From Anaerolineae bacterium (GTDB lineage: Bacteria > Chloroflexota > Anaerolineae > UBA1429): a stretch of DNA of 8,450 nt. Every line of letters starts with the position of its first letter. Within the stretch, counting starts at the first letter, position 1. Shown one piece after another: positions 1 to 7,360 of this stretch. Location: positions 1 through 8,450 of the forward strand of contig SKRJ01000097.1 of the NCBI GenBank assembly GCA_007118555.1, read 5' to 3'. Under the pieces are notes generated by a model. It made no database searches and was not told the origin of the DNA. It worked only from the letters and a program-made list of their open reading frames with translations. The position numbers and the translations under genes were made by a program.

Positions 1-6
1 CGTTTA

Positions 7-15
7 TGCTAGAAT
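7..15 (+). promoter_or_regulatory. Extended -10 promoter element for tRNA-Gln
   Basis: TGCTAGAAT at 7-15 matches an extended -10 element (TGn followed by a hexamer, with TAGAAT agreeing with TATAAT at 5 of 6 bases). It ends 10 bases before the first base of the tRNA, so transcription would begin at or just upstream of the mature 5' end. The -35 region would lie outside the window. The assignment rests on motif match and position only. Confidence 0.6.
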
Positions 16-25
16 GATCGGGTAA

Positions 26-97
<72 letters not shown>

Positions 98-113
98 CTA
101 GCGTTGTACAGGT

Positions 114-146
114 AGAGATCGGGATCATCCCGGTCTCTCTTTTTTT
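114..146 (+). terminator. Intrinsic terminator of tRNA-Gln
   Basis: Bases 114-124 pair with 128-138 in an 11-pair stem (one T-G pair) around the loop TCA, followed by C and then seven T residues (140-146). This is a textbook Rho-independent terminator. It separates the tRNA transcript from the glmU promoter, which starts about 27 bases downstream. Confidence 0.93.
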
Positions 147-172
147 GTGCTTTTGCTCGGATTTCGGATCGT

Positions 173-201
173 TGGACAGGAGAGCGCTATCGGCCTAGAA
201 T
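173..201 (+). promoter_or_regulatory. Sigma70-type promoter of the glmU operon
   Basis: TGGACA (173-178, 5 of 6 matches to TTGACA) and TAGAAT (196-201, 5 of 6 matches to TATAAT) are separated by 17 bases, the optimal spacing. The promoter sits between the tRNA terminator and the GTG start of glmU, giving a predicted leader of about 50 bases. No riboswitch-like structure is evident in that leader, only a 4-pair hairpin at 210-221. The -10 context GGCCTAGAATC is nearly the same as that of the glyQS promoter. Confidence 0.65.
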
Positions 202-259
202 CATGGCTAGCCCAATCGGGCAGACCGTCCATCCGCGCACACTCTGAGAGGTAAGCTCC

Positions 260-1615
260 GTGACCAGACTAGCCGTAGCGATTCTCGCGGCGGGGCAGGG
301 TACCCGCATGAAATCGGATCTGAACAAGGTCGTGCATGCTGTCTGCGGCAAGCCCATGGTGCTCTGGTCGGTGGAGCAGGCCGAGACGTTGGGCGCCGAT
401 CCCATCGTGCTCGTAGTGGGCAACGACGCCGAGGCCGTGCGCGAGACCGTGGGTGCCCGCGCCCAGTATGCTGTACAGGCCAAGCGCCTGGGCACCGGTC
501 ATGCCCTCTTGCAGGCCCGCGATCTGCTGCAGGGGCGCGCCGATACGGTGCTGGCCCTCTATGGCGACATGCCCACCCTGCGCCCCGAGACCGTGAGGCG
601 CCTGCTGGCGCTGCATCAGGATCGCTCGCCTGCGGTAACGATGCTCACCGTCCATTCCGCCGATTCGATGGGCTTTGGCCGCGTGGTGCGCGACGCCCAG
701 GGGCGGGTGCGCGCCATCGTCGAGGAGGCCGCTGCCACGCCCGAGATTCTGGCTCTCACCGAGCTGAACTGTGGCGTATACTGCTTTGACGCCGACTGGC
801 TGTGGGAGCGCCTGCCCCTCGTGCCGCCCACGCCCCCCAAGAACGAGTACTATCTCACCGATATGGTGGCCATGGCCATCGAGGACGGGCGGGAGGTCGA
901 GACGGTCAGCGTCGAGGATGTGGACGAGGTGCTGGGGATCAACACGCGGGTGCACCTGGCCCAGGCCGAGGCCGTGCTCCGCCAGCGCATCAACGAGGGG
1001 CATATGCTCGAGGGCGTGACGCTGCTCGATCCGGCCGCCACCTATATCGATGCGACGGTCCGCATCGGGCGTGATACGGTGATCCATCCCAATACCATGC
1101 TTCAGGGCGATACGACAATCGGCCAGGGCGCCGTCATTGGCCCCAACAGCATCGTTCGCGATTCCCAGATCGGCGACCGCTGCCGTGTGCTGAGCTCGGT
1201 GGTCGAGGAGGCCATTATGGAGGAGGACGCGGACATTGGCCCCTTTGGGCATCTGCGTCCCAAGGCGCATCTGGGCGCCGGCGTGCACATGGGCAACTTT
1301 GGCGAGGTCAAGGATGCCTACCTGGCGCCGGGCACCAAGATGGGGCACTTTTCTTATGTGGGTAATGCCCGCATCGGCGAAGGCGCCAACATCGGCGCAG
1401 GGACCATTACCTGCAACTATGATGGCCACAGCAAGCACACCACCGTGATCGGGGCGGGGGCTTTTATCGGCAGCGGCGCGATGCTTGTGGCGCCCGTGAG
1501 TATCGGGACGGGGGCCATCATCGGGGCCGGGGCCGTGGTGACCCACGACGTCGCCGACAATGCGGTATCCTATGGCGTGCCGGCGCGCTTCAGGAGGCAG
1601 AACCATGACGCCTGA
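260..1615 (+). CDS. glmU: Bifunctional N-acetylglucosamine-1-phosphate uridyltransferase / glucosamine-1-phosphate acetyltransferase
   Basis: GlmU makes UDP-N-acetylglucosamine, the cytoplasmic precursor of peptidoglycan and other glycoconjugates, by acetylating glucosamine-1-phosphate and then transferring UMP from UTP. The chain is 451 residues, close to the E. coli enzyme (456). The N-terminal nucleotidyltransferase domain (about 1-230) shows LAAGQGTRMKS (9-19), the lysine of the following loop (K23), LGTGHA (77-82), YGD (101-103), ELNCGV (168-173) and GIN (226-228). The C-terminal domain (about 255-445) is a left-handed beta helix of hexapeptide repeats. It carries the acetyltransferase residues R333, K351, H363, Y366, N377, N386, Y387 and K392, in the same places as in E. 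coli. The GTG start follows AGAGGT (247-252) by 7 bases. One oddity is N22, where the E. coli motif DLPKVLH has proline. It is the first gene of the operon, and its 3' end overlaps cdd by 11 bases. Confidence 0.97.
   Translation: MTRLAVAILAAGQGTRMKSDLNKVVHAVCGKPMVLWSVEQAETLGADPIVLVVGNDAEAVRETVGARAQYAVQAKRLGTGHALLQARDLLQGRADTVLALYGDMPTLRPETVRRLLALHQDRSPAVTMLTVHSADSMGFGRVVRDAQGRVRAIVEEAAATPEILALTELNCGVYCFDADWLWERLPLVPPTPPKNEYYLTDMVAMAIEDGREVETVSVEDVDEVLGINTRVHLAQAEAVLRQRINEGHMLEGVTLLDPAATYIDATVRIGRDTVIHPNTMLQGDTTIGQGAVIGPNSIVRDSQIGDRCRVLSSVVEEAIMEEDADIGPFGHLRPKAHLGAGVHMGNFGEVKDAYLAPGTKMGHFSYVGNARIGEGANIGAGTITCNYDGHSKHTTVIGAGAFIGSGAMLVAPVSIGTGAIIGAGAVVTHDVADNAVSYGVPARFRRQNHDA
1592..1597 (+). promoter_or_regulatory. 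Perfect Shine-Dalgarno site setting the cdd start
   Basis: AGGAGG lies inside the last codons of glmU, 7 bases before ATG 1605. It decides the cdd start in favour of 1605 over the in-frame upstream ATG at 1560, which lies deep inside glmU, and implies translational coupling of the overlapping genes. Confidence 0.85.
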
Positions 1616-2081
1616 AACGCTCGACCAAGAACGGCTGGATGAACCGTGGCAAGAGCTCCTGCAAGCCGCGGAGGCGGCCCGCGAGCGCGCCTATGCCCCC
1701 TACTCTCGTTTTCTGGTGGGCGCGGCCGTGCGGGCGGGCAGCGGGCGCATCTATACAGGCGCCAACGTCGAGAACGCCTCCAGCGGCTTGACGGTGTGCG
1801 CCGAGCGGGTGGCGCTCTGGAAGGCCGTCTCGGAGGGCGAGCGTCGCTTTGAGGCGCTGGCGCTGATCACTGCGCCGGGCGCCACCCCCTGCGGGGCCTG
1901 CCGCCAGGTGCTGGCCGAATTTCAGTCCGGCCTGCCCATCCTGGTGGCCGATACCGCCGGCCGTGCCTGGCTCACCTCGCTGGCGGTCCTCTTGCCCGAT
2001 GCTTTTCCCCATGTCACTTATGGTGAGGGACCGACGCTGGAGATCGATCCGGGCGCCGGCTCTCCCGAGCCTGATGCTTGA
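1605..2081 (+). CDS. cdd: Cytidine deaminase
   Basis: This enzyme hydrolyses cytidine and deoxycytidine to uridine and deoxyuridine for pyrimidine salvage in the cytoplasm. The 158-residue protein has the core signatures of the homotetrameric zinc enzymes. These are APYSRFLVGAA (31-41), the substrate-binding NVEN (54-57), the catalytic CAE (C65, E67) and PCGAC (C96 and C99), giving three cysteine zinc ligands with E67 as proton shuttle. LLPDAF (129-134) is a common near-C-terminal signature. Compared with the usual 130-140 residues, it has about 12 extra N-terminal residues and a Pro/Gly/Glu-rich tail of about 20 residues, probably disordered. The start overlaps glmU by 11 bases behind a perfect AGGAGG. 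deoC follows 18 bases later, so the two salvage genes are adjacent. Confidence 0.95.
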   Translation: MTPETLDQERLDEPWQELLQAAEAARERAYAPYSRFLVGAAVRAGSGRIYTGANVENASSGLTVCAERVALWKAVSEGERRFEALALITAPGATPCGACRQVLAEFQSGLPILVADTAGRAWLTSLAVLLPDAFPHVTYGEGPTLEIDPGAGSPEPDA

Positions 2082-2099
2082 TCGTCAAGGAGATGGACC

Positions 2100-2870
2100 A
2101 TGCCTGAGCACTCTGACGCCTGGATGACCCGGATCGCGTGGCGCGGCGCAGCGATTGCGGCGGCCTGGCAGCCTGACGCGGACGATACGCCGGAGACGGC
2201 TCCGCTCACGCGCAGCGAGCTGGCCAGCTACATCGATCATTCGTTGCTCTCGGTCGACGCGACCCCCGCCATGCTGCACACTTTGTGCGCCGAGGCCCGG
2301 GAGCATGGCTTTGCATCGGTGTGCGTCAACTCGAGCCACGTGGCCTACTGCGCCGAGGCGCTGGAGGGCACCAGCGTGCTCGTGGGCTCGACGGTGGGCT
2401 TTCCCCTGGGGGCCATGCTCACCGCCGCCAAGGTCCACGAGGCGCGGCTGGCCATTCAGGCCGGGGCCGGTGAGGTGGACATGGTGCTGCCGGTGGGCCT
2501 GCTCAAGGCCGAGGCATGGCGCGGGGTGTACCAGGATGTGGCTGCGGTGGTCGAGGTGTGCCACGCCAGCAAAGTGCCCTGCAAGATCATCCTGGAAACG
2601 GCGCTTCTGACCGACGCCGAGATCGCCATCGCCTGCCTGCTGTGCGTCGACGCTGGGGCCGATTTCGTCAAGACGGCCACCGGCTTTGCACAAGGCGGCG
2701 CCACTTTGGCCGCTGTGGCCCTGATGCGGCACGTCGTGGGGACCACCCGAGGCGTCAAGGCCGCGGGCGGCATTCGCAGCTATGACGATGCCCTGGCCAT
2801 GATCGGGGCGGGCGCAACGCGCATCGGCACCAGCAGTGGAGTCCAGATCCTCGAGGGCGCTCCCACGTAG
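2100..2870 (+). CDS. deoC: Deoxyribose-phosphate aldolase
   Basis: DeoC cleaves 2-deoxyribose 5-phosphate to glyceraldehyde 3-phosphate and acetaldehyde, the last step of deoxynucleoside catabolism, by class I (Schiff base) aldolase chemistry. Over most of its length it resembles the compact bacterial type, such as B. subtilis DeoC. Landmarks are YIDHSLL (44-50), ASVCVN (72-77), VGFPLGA (99-105), EVDMV (125-129, with D127), FVKTATGF (189-196, with the Schiff-base lysine K191), GVKAAGG (218-224, with K220) and ATRIGTSSG (239-247). The barrel is preceded by about 38 residues with no recognisable motif, so the protein is 256 residues rather than about 220. AAGGAG (2087-2092) lies 7 bases before ATG 2100 and supports this longer start. 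It lies between cdd and recO in the same operon. Confidence 0.95.
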   Translation: MPEHSDAWMTRIAWRGAAIAAAWQPDADDTPETAPLTRSELASYIDHSLLSVDATPAMLHTLCAEAREHGFASVCVNSSHVAYCAEALEGTSVLVGSTVGFPLGAMLTAAKVHEARLAIQAGAGEVDMVLPVGLLKAEAWRGVYQDVAAVVEVCHASKVPCKIILETALLTDAEIAIACLLCVDAGADFVKTATGFAQGGATLAAVALMRHVVGTTRGVKAAGGIRSYDDALAMIGAGATRIGTSSGVQILEGAPT

Positions 2871-2888
2871 AGATGAGGCGGGTCCATC

Positions 2889-3674
2889 ATGCCGAGGCCA
2901 CGCGTCTATCGGACCGAAGCGATCGTGCTGCGGCAGCAGGATTACGGCGAGGCCGACCGCATCCTGACCCTGCTGACGCCGGGCGGCAAGCGCACCGTGT
3001 TGGCCCGGGGCATTCGTCGGCCCACCAGCCGCCGGGCCGGCCATCTGGGGCTGTTCCATCGCGCCGAGGTCATGCTGGCCCAGGGGCGACAGCTCGATAT
3101 CGTGACCCAGGCCGAGAGCGTGGACGCCCACGAGGGGCTCTGGCACGATCTGCTGCGCTTTGCCTATGCCAGCTATGCCGCCGAGCTCGTGGACCTTTTC
3201 CTGCCTGAGGAAGAGGAGAACCCGGCCGTCTATGACCTGCTGACCCTTGCGCTGGAGGCTTTTGCTGGCGAGGAGGATCTGCGGCTGTGGGCTCGCTACT
3301 TTGAGCTGTCGCTCCTGCAGCTTGCGGGCTATCATCCCGAGTTCTTTCAGTGCGTAGGGTGTGGTGCGACTATCGAGCCGGGGCCGAATCGCTTTGATGT
3401 CACCCAGGGGGGGCTCCTGTGTCCGCGCTGTGGCGCCGAAATGGCCGGGGCGCGGCCGGTGTCGCTGGGGGCGCAAAAGGTGCTGCGCTACCTCGCCAGC
3501 CACGATCGAGGGGCCATCGGTCAACTGGGCATTCGTGATGCCACGCACCGCGAGATGGAAGAGCTGCTGCACGCCTTTTTGCAGTACACCCTCGAGCGCG
3601 AGCTCAAGTCCACCGCCTTTTTGCGGCGGCTGCGCAGCGAGCTATCCATGTACGAAAAGGGTCGTGGTCCGTAA
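2889..3674 (+). CDS. recO: DNA repair protein RecO
   Basis: RecO works with RecR (and RecF) to load RecA onto SSB-coated single-stranded DNA in gap repair, and can anneal complementary strands. The 261-residue protein shows the family order. First is an N-terminal OB fold (about 6-80) opening with YRTEAIVLRQQDYGEADRIL and continuing through LTPGGKR. A helical region follows, then a zinc-finger-like module with CVGC (C155, C158) and CPRC (C178, C181) and a C-terminal helical segment (about 190-255). All four cysteines are present. The GAGGCGGG purine stretch (2875-2882) before ATG 2889 is a modest ribosome site. deoC ends 18 bases upstream. No obvious terminator follows, and a new promoter begins 28 bases after the stop. 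Confidence 0.93.
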   Translation: MPRPRVYRTEAIVLRQQDYGEADRILTLLTPGGKRTVLARGIRRPTSRRAGHLGLFHRAEVMLAQGRQLDIVTQAESVDAHEGLWHDLLRFAYASYAAELVDLFLPEEEENPAVYDLLTLALEAFAGEEDLRLWARYFELSLLQLAGYHPEFFQCVGCGATIEPGPNRFDVTQGGLLCPRCGAEMAGARPVSLGAQKVLRYLASHDRGAIGQLGIRDATHREMEELLHAFLQYTLERELKSTAFLRRLRSELSMYEKGRGP

Positions 3675-3701
3675 ACCAAGCGCTAACCTGGCGCGGCCCG
3701 T

Positions 3702-3730
3702 TTGACGCATGGTCCGTTTGGGCCTAGAGT
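3702..3730 (+). promoter_or_regulatory. Sigma70-type promoter of glyQS
   Basis: TTGACG (3702-3707, 5 of 6) and TAGAGT (3725-3730, 4 of 6) are separated by exactly 17 bases. It lies in the 92-base gap between recO and the glyQS start used here. Predicted transcription would begin near 3737, leaving a leader of about 30 bases, too short for a T-box riboswitch. CCGTTTG is repeated at 3698-3704 and 3714-3720, with a 16-base period across the -35 and spacer. Confidence 0.7.
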
Positions 3731-3756
3731 CTGACGAATCGGATGGCGGCCACTGT

Positions 3757-3760
3757 GGAG
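3757..3760 (+). promoter_or_regulatory. Shine-Dalgarno site setting the glyQS start
   Basis: GGAG, within a longer GA-rich run, lies 6 bases before ATG 3767. The alternative in-frame ATG at 3743 has no such site and would lie only about 6 bases from the predicted transcription start. ATG 3767 also gives an N-terminus that begins directly with the conserved alpha-subunit helix. Confidence 0.7.
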
Positions 3761-3766
3761 AGAGAG

Positions 3767-6751
3767 ATGGATTTCGAACAAGTCATTATGCGTCTGGACG
3801 AGTTCTGGTCAGAGCACGGTTGTCTGATCTGGTTGCCCTACAATGTCCAAGTGGGGGCGGGCACGATGAACCCCGCCACCGTGCTGCGCGTGCTCGGCCC
3901 CGAGCCGTGGAACGTGGCCTATGTGGAACCGTCCATTCGCCCCGACGATGGCCGCTATGGCGAGAACCCCAACCGCTGGCAGCAGTTTTACCAGTACCAG
4001 GTGATCCTCAAGCCCGATCCGGGCAACCCGCAGGAGCTCTATCTGGATAGCCTGCGCGCCCTGGGGATCGATCCGGCTGTCCACGACGTGCGTTTCGTCG
4101 AGGACAACTGGGAGTCGCCGGCCCTGGGGGCCTGGGGTCTGGGCTGGGAGGTCTGGCTCAACGGCCAGGAGATCACCCAGTACACCTACTTCCAGCAGGC
4201 AGGCGGCATGGAGCTGGATCCCGTGTCGGTCGAGATCACCTATGGCCTGGAGCGCATCGTGATGGTGCTGCAGGGGGCCAAGTCGTTCCCCGAGATCCGC
4301 TGGCATCAAAAGGTGACCTATGGCGACCTGCTGCTGCGCGGCGAGATCGAGCATTGCACCTACAATTTCGAGGTCGCCGACGTCGACAACCTGCATCGCA
4401 TGTACGACCTCTACGAGGCCGAGGCCAAGCTCGCTCTGGAGCGCGAACTGGTGCATCCGGCCCACGACTATGTGCTCAAGTGCTCTCACGTGTTCAATGT
4501 GCTCGACGCCCGGGGCGCCATTGGTGTTACCGAGCGGGCGAGCTACTTTGTGCGCATGCGCGATCTGGCCCGCGATGTGGCCCAACTGATGGCGGGGCAG
4601 CGCGAGGCCATGGGCTACCCCCTGATGAACGCCTTTTCGGTGCCGGACAGGGCGCAAGAGCCCGCGCCCAGCGTCGTGCAGCCCGAGGGCGAGGGGCCGT
4701 TCGATTTCGTGCTGGAGCTGGGCGTCGAGGAGCTGCCCGTAGGCGATCTGGACCATGTGCTGGCCGCTTTGCAAGAGGCGCTGCCCAGGGCCCTGGACGA
4801 GGCGCGCCTCGCCTGCGACGAGGTGACCGTGCAGGGGACCCCGCGCCGCGTCGTGGTCACCGTCAGTGGCCTTGCCGCGCGCCAGGCCGACAGCGAGCAG
4901 GCGTTGCGCGGTCCCGCCGTAGGTATCGCCTATGACGACGACGGGCAACCCACCCGGGCTGCTCAGGGATTTGCGCGCAGCCGCGGCGTGGATGTGGCGG
5001 CCCTCGAGAGGCGCGAGTATGACGGCCGCGAGTATGTGGTCGCCGTGATCCAGGAGCAGGGGCGTGAGGCGGCTGCCGTATTGGCCGAGCTGCTCCCGCC
5101 GATCCTGGCTGGGCTGCGCTTTGGCAAGAGCATGCGCTGGAACGAGAGTGGCGTCTATTTCGCGCGCCCCGTGCGCTGGTGCGTCGCCCTGTTGGATGAG
5201 CAGGTGGTGCCGTTCGAGTTTGCCGGCGTGCAGAGTGGGCGTAGCTCGCGGGGCGCTCGTCCCCAGGGCGCGCCCAAGATCGAGATCGCCTCGGCGACCG
5301 TATATGCCGAGGTGATGGAAGCCGAAGGCATCGTGCTGGATGTGCAGGCCCGGGAGGAGCAGATCATGGGTCGCGCCGCCGAGTTGGCGGCCGACGTGGG
5401 CGGACAGCCCAGCGTGGATCCGGCGCTGCTACGCGAGGTCGCCAACCTGGTCGAGAGCCCCCTGCCGATCATGGGAGGCTTTGACCAGACCTACCTGGCG
5501 CTGCCCGATGCGGTGCTCCTGGCGGTGATGCACAAGCACCAGCGCTATCTGCCCGTGGTGCAGGATGGCAAGCTGCTGCCCCACTTTATCGCCGTGGCCA
5601 ACGGCCGCGATCTGGACCAGGATGTGGTGCGCGAGGGCAATCAGGAGGTGTTGCGGGCCCGCTATGCCGATGCCGCCTATTTCTACGAGGCGGACACCCA
5701 GAATCCCTTGGATGCGTTCACGCCCCGGCTCGATACGCTGACCTTTCAGGAGCGACTGGGCTCGGTGCTGGACAAGGTGCGCCGCCTGGAGGATCTGGTC
5801 CCCGCCCTGGCCGAGCTGCTCGGGCTGGATGCCAGCCAGGCGCGCGATGCGCAACGGGCGGCCGCCCTGTGCAAGAGCGACCTCGCCACCCAGCTCGTGG
5901 TCGAGTTTACGTCGCTACAGGGAATCATGGGCGCACACTATGCCCGGCTGTCGGGCGAGGCCGAGCCGGTGGCCCAGGCCATTGAGCAGCACTATATGCC
6001 GCGCTCGGCCGGCGACCGCCTCCCCGAGAGCCTGGAGGGGCTGGCCGTCGGTCTGGCGGATCGGCTGGACAGCCTGGTGGGCCTGTTTGCTGTCGGCATG
6101 CGGCCCACTGGCGCGGCGGACCCCTGGGGCCTGCGCCGGGCGGCCCTGGGCGTCATCCAGATGCTGGTGGAGAGGAACGTCTCCCTGTCACTGAGGCAAG
6201 CCCTGACTCTGGCAGCGGCGCGGATGCCCCTGGCCGTAGATCCCGAGACGCTGGACGATCTGGGCGAGTTTGTCATGCGGCGCCTCGAGGGCTATCTGCG
6301 CGAGGCGGGTTATCGCTATGATGCGGTGGCGGCTGCGCTGGCCGAGCAGGGCGATGACCCTGCGGCTGCCAGGCGTGCCCTGGACGAGCTGACGCCCTGG
6401 CTAGAACGTGATGATTGGGAGGCGCTCCTGGACAACTATGCGCGGTGCGTGCGCATCACGCGCAGCCTGGAGGAACGTTTGGCCGTGGATCCGGCGCTGT
6501 TCACCGAGCAGGCCAGCCGCGATCTCTATGAGGCGTATCGGCAGGCTAGCGAGCAAGTAGCAGCCAGTCCGAGCGTAACCACGCTGATGCAGGCTCTTGC
6601 ATCGCTTGGTCCGGTGATTGCGCGATTCTTTGATGATGTGTTGGTCATGGCCGAGGATCTGGCCGTGCGGCAGAATCGTCTGGCGCTCCTGCAGGGCATT
6701 GGTGCCCTCTCTGAGGGCCTCGTCGATCTGAGCCAGATGGAGGGCTTTTAG
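3767..6751 (+). CDS. glyQS: Glycine-tRNA ligase, fused alpha and beta chains
   Basis: This is the bacterial-type (alpha2 beta2 family) glycyl-tRNA synthetase, which charges tRNA-Gly in the cytoplasm, encoded here as one 994-residue chain. That is close to the sum of the two E. coli subunits (303 and 689). Residues 1-290 are the class II catalytic alpha part, with GAGTMNPAT (30-38), GPEPWN (44-49), [19 protein letters not shown] (61-79), [15 protein letters not shown] (121-135), TYGLER (158-163) and [18 protein letters not shown] (240-257). About 20 Pro/Glu-rich residues (291-310) form a linker. The beta part starts at [13 protein letters not shown] (312-324). It continues with [16 protein letters not shown] (456-471), HKHQRYLPV (589-597), [18 protein letters not shown] (702-719), HYMPR (742-746) and [11 protein letters not shown] (785-795). 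It ends in a helical anticodon-binding region with FFDD and VRQNRLALL (967-975). No stop or frameshift separates the halves. An upstream ATG at 3743 would add 8 residues. The phosphatidyltransferase gene follows after 15 bases. Confidence 0.96.
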   Translation: MDFEQVIMRLDEFWSEHGCLIWLPYNVQVGAGTMNPATVLRVLGPEPWNVAYVEPSIRPDDGRYGENPNRWQQFYQYQVILKPDPGNPQELYLDSLRALGIDPAVHDVRFVEDNWESPALGAWGLGWEVWLNGQEITQYTYFQQAGGMELDPVSVEITYGLERIVMVLQGAKSFPEIRWHQKVTYGDLLLRGEIEHCTYNFEVADVDNLHRMYDLYEAEAKLALERELVHPAHDYVLKCSHVFNVLDARGAIGVTERASYFVRMRDLARDVAQLMAGQREAMGYPLMNAFSVPDRAQEPAPSVVQPEGEGPFDFVLELGVEELPVGDLDHVLAALQEALPRALDEARLACDEVTVQGTPRRVVVTVSGLAARQADSEQALRGPAVGIAYDDDGQPTRAAQGFARSRGVDVAALERREYDGREYVVAVIQEQGREAAAVLAELLPPILAGLRFGKSMRWNESGVYFARPVRWCVALLDEQVVPFEFAGVQSGRSSRGARPQGAPKIEIASATVYAEVMEAEGIVLDVQAREEQIMGRAAELAADVGGQPSVDPALLREVANLVESPLPIMGGFDQTYLALPDAVLLAVMHKHQRYLPVVQDGKLLPHFIAVANGRDLDQDVVREGNQEVLRARYADAAYFYEADTQNPLDAFTPRLDTLTFQERLGSVLDKVRRLEDLVPALAELLGLDASQARDAQRAAALCKSDLATQLVVEFTSLQGIMGAHYARLSGEAEPVAQAIEQHYMPRSAGDRLPESLEGLAVGLADRLDSLVGLFAVGMRPTGAADPWGLRRAALGVIQMLVERNVSLSLRQALTLAAARMPLAVDPETLDDLGEFVMRRLEGYLREAGYRYDAVAAALAEQGDDPAAARRALDELTPWLERDDWEALLDNYARCVRITRSLEERLAVDPALFTEQASRDLYEAYRQASEQVAASPSVTTLMQALASLGPVIARFFDDVLVMAEDLAVRQNRLALLQGIGALSEGLVDLSQMEGF

Positions 6752-6766
6752 AGCAAAAGGGGCGCC

Positions 6767-7360
6767 ATGTTCACCGATTGGCTCAGAAGAACCTTTCACG
6801 GCGCTATAGAGGACGCAGCCGGCGTCTTTAGACGGCTGGGCCTGCATCCCAATACGCTGACGATCATCGGTTGTCTGCTGCAGTTGGGCGTTGGCGTGAT
6901 CCTGGCCACCGGCGCGCTGCGCCTTGGTGGCGTGCTGCTGGCGCTGGCCTCGGCCTTTGATGCATTGGATGGGGCGCTGGCGCGCCAGTTGGGCCAGGCC
7001 AGCAAGTTCGGGGCGTTCCTGGACTCGAGCCTCGATCGGATCTCTGAGGCCGGGGTGCTGCTGGGACTGGCCTGGTTCTATATGGGGCAGCCGGGGCGCG
7101 TCGAGGAGATGCTGGTGTATGTGGCCATCGTGGGCTCGTTGATGGTGAGCTACACACGTGCGCGTGCCGAGGGCCTGGGCGTCGAGTGCAAAGAGGGCCT
7201 GTTCACACGGGTAGAGCGCACTCTGGCGCTGTTTATCGGCCTGGTGACGGGCTGGATCGTCCCGGTGTTGTGGCTGTTGGCCGTTGGCAGCCTGGCGACG
7301 GCGATCCATCGTATGATTTCGGTGTATCTCAAGGTACGGGACGAACCCTTGGCGCACTGA
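6767..7360 (+). CDS. CDP-alcohol phosphatidyltransferase, probably phosphatidylinositol-phosphate synthase-like
   Basis: An integral membrane enzyme of 197 residues that should transfer a phosphatidyl group from a CDP-lipid to an alcohol. The family signature D-x2-D-G-x2-A-R-x8-G-x3-D-x3-D is complete (D65, D68, G69, A72, R73, G82, D86, D90), which gives the metal-binding and catalytic aspartates. HPNTLT (27-32) before the first membrane helix is also typical. About six hydrophobic segments can be placed, near 31-50, 52-66, 92-107, 115-128, 152-163 and 164-185. SYTRARAEGLG (128-138) followed by RVERTLAL (148-155) resembles the SY-x-RARAEG...ER-x-ER region of phosphatidylinositol-phosphate and archaetidylinositol-phosphate synthases more than that of PgsA or PssA. 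The acceptor may therefore be inositol-phosphate, but glycerol-phosphate cannot be excluded. AAGGGG (6757-6762) precedes ATG 6767. It is co-transcribed with glyQS. Confidence 0.85.
   Translation: MFTDWLRRTFHGAIEDAAGVFRRLGLHPNTLTIIGCLLQLGVGVILATGALRLGGVLLALASAFDALDGALARQLGQASKFGAFLDSSLDRISEAGVLLGLAWFYMGQPGRVEEMLVYVAIVGSLMVSYTRARAEGLGVECKEGLFTRVERTLALFIGLVTGWIVPVLWLLAVGSLATAIHRMISVYLKVRDEPLAH

Noticed and set aside
98..100. Encoded CCA tail of the tRNA
   Set aside because: The bases are CTA, so the tail is not encoded. Everything else in the cloverleaf is normal, so this is not evidence of a pseudogene.
1560..1604. Longer cdd starting at ATG 1560
   Set aside because: It would add 15 unconserved residues from deep inside glmU, while a perfect AGGAGG correctly spaced for ATG 1605 is present.
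269..1606. Open frame of 445 codons on the - strand inside glmU
   Set aside because: It is an antisense shadow of glmU with no recognisable domain. Long antisense frames are common where third positions are GC-rich.
2085..3572. Open frame of 495 codons on the - strand across deoC and recO
   Set aside because: It lies entirely antisense to two well-identified genes, its translation shows no family motif and is rich in His, Gly, Gln and Arg, as expected for the complement of high-GC codon-biased genes. It ignores gene boundaries.
3675..3766. T-box riboswitch controlling glycyl-tRNA synthetase
   Set aside because: The predicted leader is only about 30 bases, and there is no T-box sequence, specifier stem or antiterminator. 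The gap to recO could not hold one.
3809..4948. Open frame of 379 codons on the - strand inside glyQS
   Set aside because: It is an antisense shadow with no motif, fully covered by the conserved alpha part and linker of glyQS.
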